Of a stretch of DNA of 64,000 bases, positions 62,645 to 64,000 are shown in pieces. A model generated the notes under the pieces. That model had not been told where the DNA came from. It worked only from the letters and a program-made list of their open reading frames with translations, and did not search any database. Location: positions 558,001 through 622,000 of the forward strand of contig NZ_WOTN01000004.1 of assembly GCF_010993745.1 (NCBI RefSeq). Reading direction: 5' to 3'. This DNA is from Fodinicola acaciae. Lineage in GTDB: Bacteria > Actinomycetota > Actinomycetes > Mycobacteriales > HKI-0501. Numbering within the stretch: position 1 is the first letter of the stretch; the number at the start of each line of letters is the position of its first letter. The translations under genes were made by a program, and so were the position numbers.

Positions 62645-62689
62645 CCTTTGCAAGGCAGGGGTTAGGGGTTCAAGTCCCCTCATCTCCAC
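62645..62689 (+). repeat. attR, 45-bp direct repeat
   Basis: An identical copy of the tRNA-Ala 3' part at 53097-53141, here without the 5' half, so it is not a tRNA gene. Marks the right end of the element; the next base onward is original chromosome. Confidence 0.93.
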
Positions 62690-62703
62690 TCGTTCCTTGG
62701 CGT

Positions 62704-62724
62704 GGCGTGCTCGGCGGGCACGCC
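62704..62724 (+). terminator. Probable original terminator of tRNA-Ala
   Basis: GGCGTGC (62704-62710) pairs with GCACGCC (62718-62724) just right of attR, then TTCGGG. Before integration this would have followed tRNA-Ala directly. Confidence 0.45.
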
Positions 62725-62862
62725 TTCGGGCTAGCGGAACATCGTTATTTTCCTGAGGGCGGAGCCCCCAGATCCCGCCCCGGGGGCGGGCCCGGACCCC
62801 CATCCGTGTGGTCCAGTTTGGTTCGGGGGCTCTGCAGGTGTCCACGCTCCATGTCGTCGTTG

Positions 62863-63405
62863 TTAGTGGGCTGGTTCTGCCAGGTGGCCGAAGACCCAGG
62901 TGCCGGGGGCCGTTGGGTCATCCTCGACCCAGAACTGGGTCCACAGCCGGCGAAACTCCTCGTGCGAGATGTGGCCATCGCCATCCAGGTCGAGGCGTTC
63001 GAAGATCTCGTCGGTGTCCGTCTCCTGGCCCGTCCAGGCTTCGACCAGCTGGCGATATTCCGAACGCGAGATCCGGCGGTCGCCGTTTTCGTCAATCGCC
63101 TCGAACATCGCGTCTGCGGTCGCGTTCACCGCGCCGGTCATGGTCGGCAACTGGTCGACCACCGCCATCACGTCGTCCAGCGTGACTCGTTCGCCGTTCT
63201 GCGCCGACGCACTCAGTGAGTCCCACCAGCCGAGCATGATCGAGCGCAGGTGCGCGTACTCGGCGGAGTCAGGCACCAGGCCGCGCAGCGACGTCCACCG
63301 CGCGGCCAACGCTTCGAAACTGTTTCTGGTCAGATAGCCGCGGTGCTCGTCGTCCATCGCGTCGAAGACACCACCGACCTTGCGGCGCTGGAAATCGCTC
63401 GCCAT
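62863..63405 (-). CDS. EF-hand calcium-binding protein
   Basis: A 180-residue cytoplasmic protein of the calerythrin/sarcoplasmic calcium-binding type. EF-hand loops are DENGDRRISRSEY (near residue 103) and DLDGDGHISHEEF (near residue 138), both with canonical spacing, plus a degenerate N-terminal loop DDEHRGYLTRNSF. Residues 60-95 link the two lobes. Probably a calcium buffer or sensor. It lies alone right of the element; its start at ATG 63405 is 186 bp from the divergent partial gene. Confidence 0.9.
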   Translation of the reverse strand: MASDFQRRKVGGVFDAMDDEHRGYLTRNSFEALAARWTSLRGLVPDSAEYAHLRSIMLGWWDSLSASAQNGERVTLDDVMAVVDQLPTMTGAVNATADAMFEAIDENGDRRISRSEYRQLVEAWTGQETDTDEIFERLDLDGDGHISHEEFRRLWTQFWVEDDPTAPGTWVFGHLAEPAH

Positions 63406-63591
63406 GACCTCATCTCCTCACGTTATTGCGTGAGATTCTGATACGTCGAGCCAGCGTCGGCTCCAACTCGAGTTGGTCAGGCATTGAGGAGCGTACGGCT
63501 CGAAATTCGTGCATCCGACCGTTCCAGAGGCGAGACCCGGACGTCTGATCTGTTCAAGACGGCGACCGGGTGTGTGGTCAAGGATCGCTCC

Positions 63592-64000
63592 ATGACCATC
63601 GATCTGACCGCAGCCTCGGACTTCATGGCAACGCACGCGCGGCTCCTCGACCGGCGCCGCTATGAGCATTTGTTTGCCGGAGGTGACCCCGAAGCGGCTG
63701 TCGCCGCGCTGGAGGCATATCGGAACTCGGACGGTGGCTATGGCTGGGGACTGGAGCCGGATCTGCGTTCGACCGAGAGCCAGACCGGTGCGGCGTTGCA
63801 CGCTTTCGAGGTTTTCGCCGAAGCCGGACCGACTCCGCGAGCGGTGGAGCTGTGTGACTGGTTGGACACCGTCACGCTGCCGGACGGCGGTGTGCCGTTT
63901 GCCGTGCCGGTGCGCGATCCGGCCGGCTGTGCGCCGTTTTGGGCCGAGGCAGACTCGACCGTGTCCGCTCTGCAGATTTCCGCGATCGTGGCGGAAAAGG
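63592..64000 (+). CDS. Cyclase/prenyltransferase-repeat-like protein, partial
   Basis: At least 136 residues, starting MTIDLTAASDFMATHARLLD at ATG 63592 and running off the right edge. The part RNSDGGYGWGLEPDLRSTES resembles the glycine/aromatic QW-like repeats of terpene cyclase and prenyltransferase alpha/alpha barrels, as does TVTLPDGGVPFAVPV further on. Such soluble proteins in actinomycetes are mostly of unknown function. No signal peptide is seen. Confidence 0.75.
   Translation, partial: MTIDLTAASDFMATHARLLDRRRYEHLFAGGDPEAAVAALEAYRNSDGGYGWGLEPDLRSTESQTGAALHAFEVFAEAGPTPRAVELCDWLDTVTLPDGGVPFAVPVRDPAGCAPFWAEADSTVSALQISAIVAEK

Larger units (their letters stand above)
53097..62689. mobile_element. 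AICE/pSAM2-type integrative and conjugative element
   Basis: A 9.6-kb element integrated in tRNA-Ala(TGC), bounded by a 45-bp direct repeat. It carries the complete module set of an actinomycete integrative and conjugative element: tyrosine integrase beside attL, excisionase, rolling-circle replication initiator, FtsK/SpoIIIE-type DNA translocase for double-strand DNA transfer between mycelia, a Pra-like activator and a divergent XRE regulator, plus NUDIX and HD genes. The leftward genes overlap by ATGA steps. No frame is broken, so the element looks intact and probably functional. Confidence 0.93.

Noticed and set aside
62645-62689. Second tRNA-Ala gene
   Set aside because: Only the 3' half is present; it is the attR copy of the integration site.

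Overview
The window is high-GC actinobacterial chromosome centred on the replication origin. Evidence: GTG and TTG starts are common; the order pcnA / NUDIX / murJ / sigM / trxB / trxA / cwlM / parB / parA / rsmG / khpB / yidC / yidD / rnpA / rpmH / dnaA / dnaN / gnd / recF / dciA / gyrB / gyrA / DUF3566 / tRNA-Ile / DLW-39 / tRNA-Ala is the actinomycete origin backbone (compare M. tuberculosis Rv3907c-Rv3924c and Rv0001-Rv0007). The Scr1-type XRE/DUF397 pair and the integrated actinomycete conjugative element point to a filamentous or related soil actinomycete. I do not assign a genus.

Layout. 1-12.2 kb: divergent pcnA and NUDIX genes, the lipid II flippase MurJ, a HerA-like ATPase, a c-di-AMP riboswitch in front of an NlpC/P60 wall hydrolase, a pseudokinase membrane protein, a 167-bp palindrome, sigM with its membrane partner, and trxBA behind a SigR-like promoter. 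12.3-30.9 kb: an accessory-rich stretch splitting the usual trxA-cwlM-parB order. It holds a Tat-exported nucleotidase, a decayed gene, an ECF sigma/VOC pair, cwlM, a TetR-controlled alpha/beta hydrolase, a threonine dehydratase-like enzyme, a divergent PL8 lyase / GH101 glycosidase pair, a GNAT protein, an aminotransferase with a D-Ala-D-Ala ligase-like partner, and an NmrA/AraC pair. 31-36.8 kb: the leftward rpmH-rnpA-yidD-yidC-khpB-rsmG-parA-parB operon, with two perfect parS sites inside the parA coding sequence. 37.4-43.2 kb: dnaA, oriC, dnaN, gnd, recF, dciA. 43.2-46.6 kb: small accessory cassettes (ECF sigma with exported partner, XRE/DUF397, ribbon-helix-helix/PIN toxin-antitoxin). 47-53.1 kb: gyrB, gyrA, a DUF3566 protein, tRNA-Ile, DLW-39, tRNA-Ala.

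53.1-62.7 kb: a complete 9.6-kb integrative element of the pSAM2/AICE type inserted in tRNA-Ala(TGC), bounded by a 45-bp direct repeat. One leftward operon runs from a Pra-like activator through small coupled genes, an FtsK-type transfer ATPase, a rolling-circle Rep, Xis and Int. A divergent cargo module encodes an XRE/PLD-like regulator, a NUDIX hydrolase and, convergently, an HD phosphohydrolase. The attR-proximal 600 bp are non-coding and full of strong hairpins. 62.7-64 kb: an EF-hand protein and the start of a cyclase-repeat-like gene.

The genes connect along three themes: envelope growth (MurJ, CwlM, NlpC/P60, YidC, Ddl-like, PASTA), replication and segregation (DnaA, DnaN, RecF, DciA, Gyr, ParAB, parS, DnaA boxes) and stress control (SigM, thioredoxin, three ECF systems).
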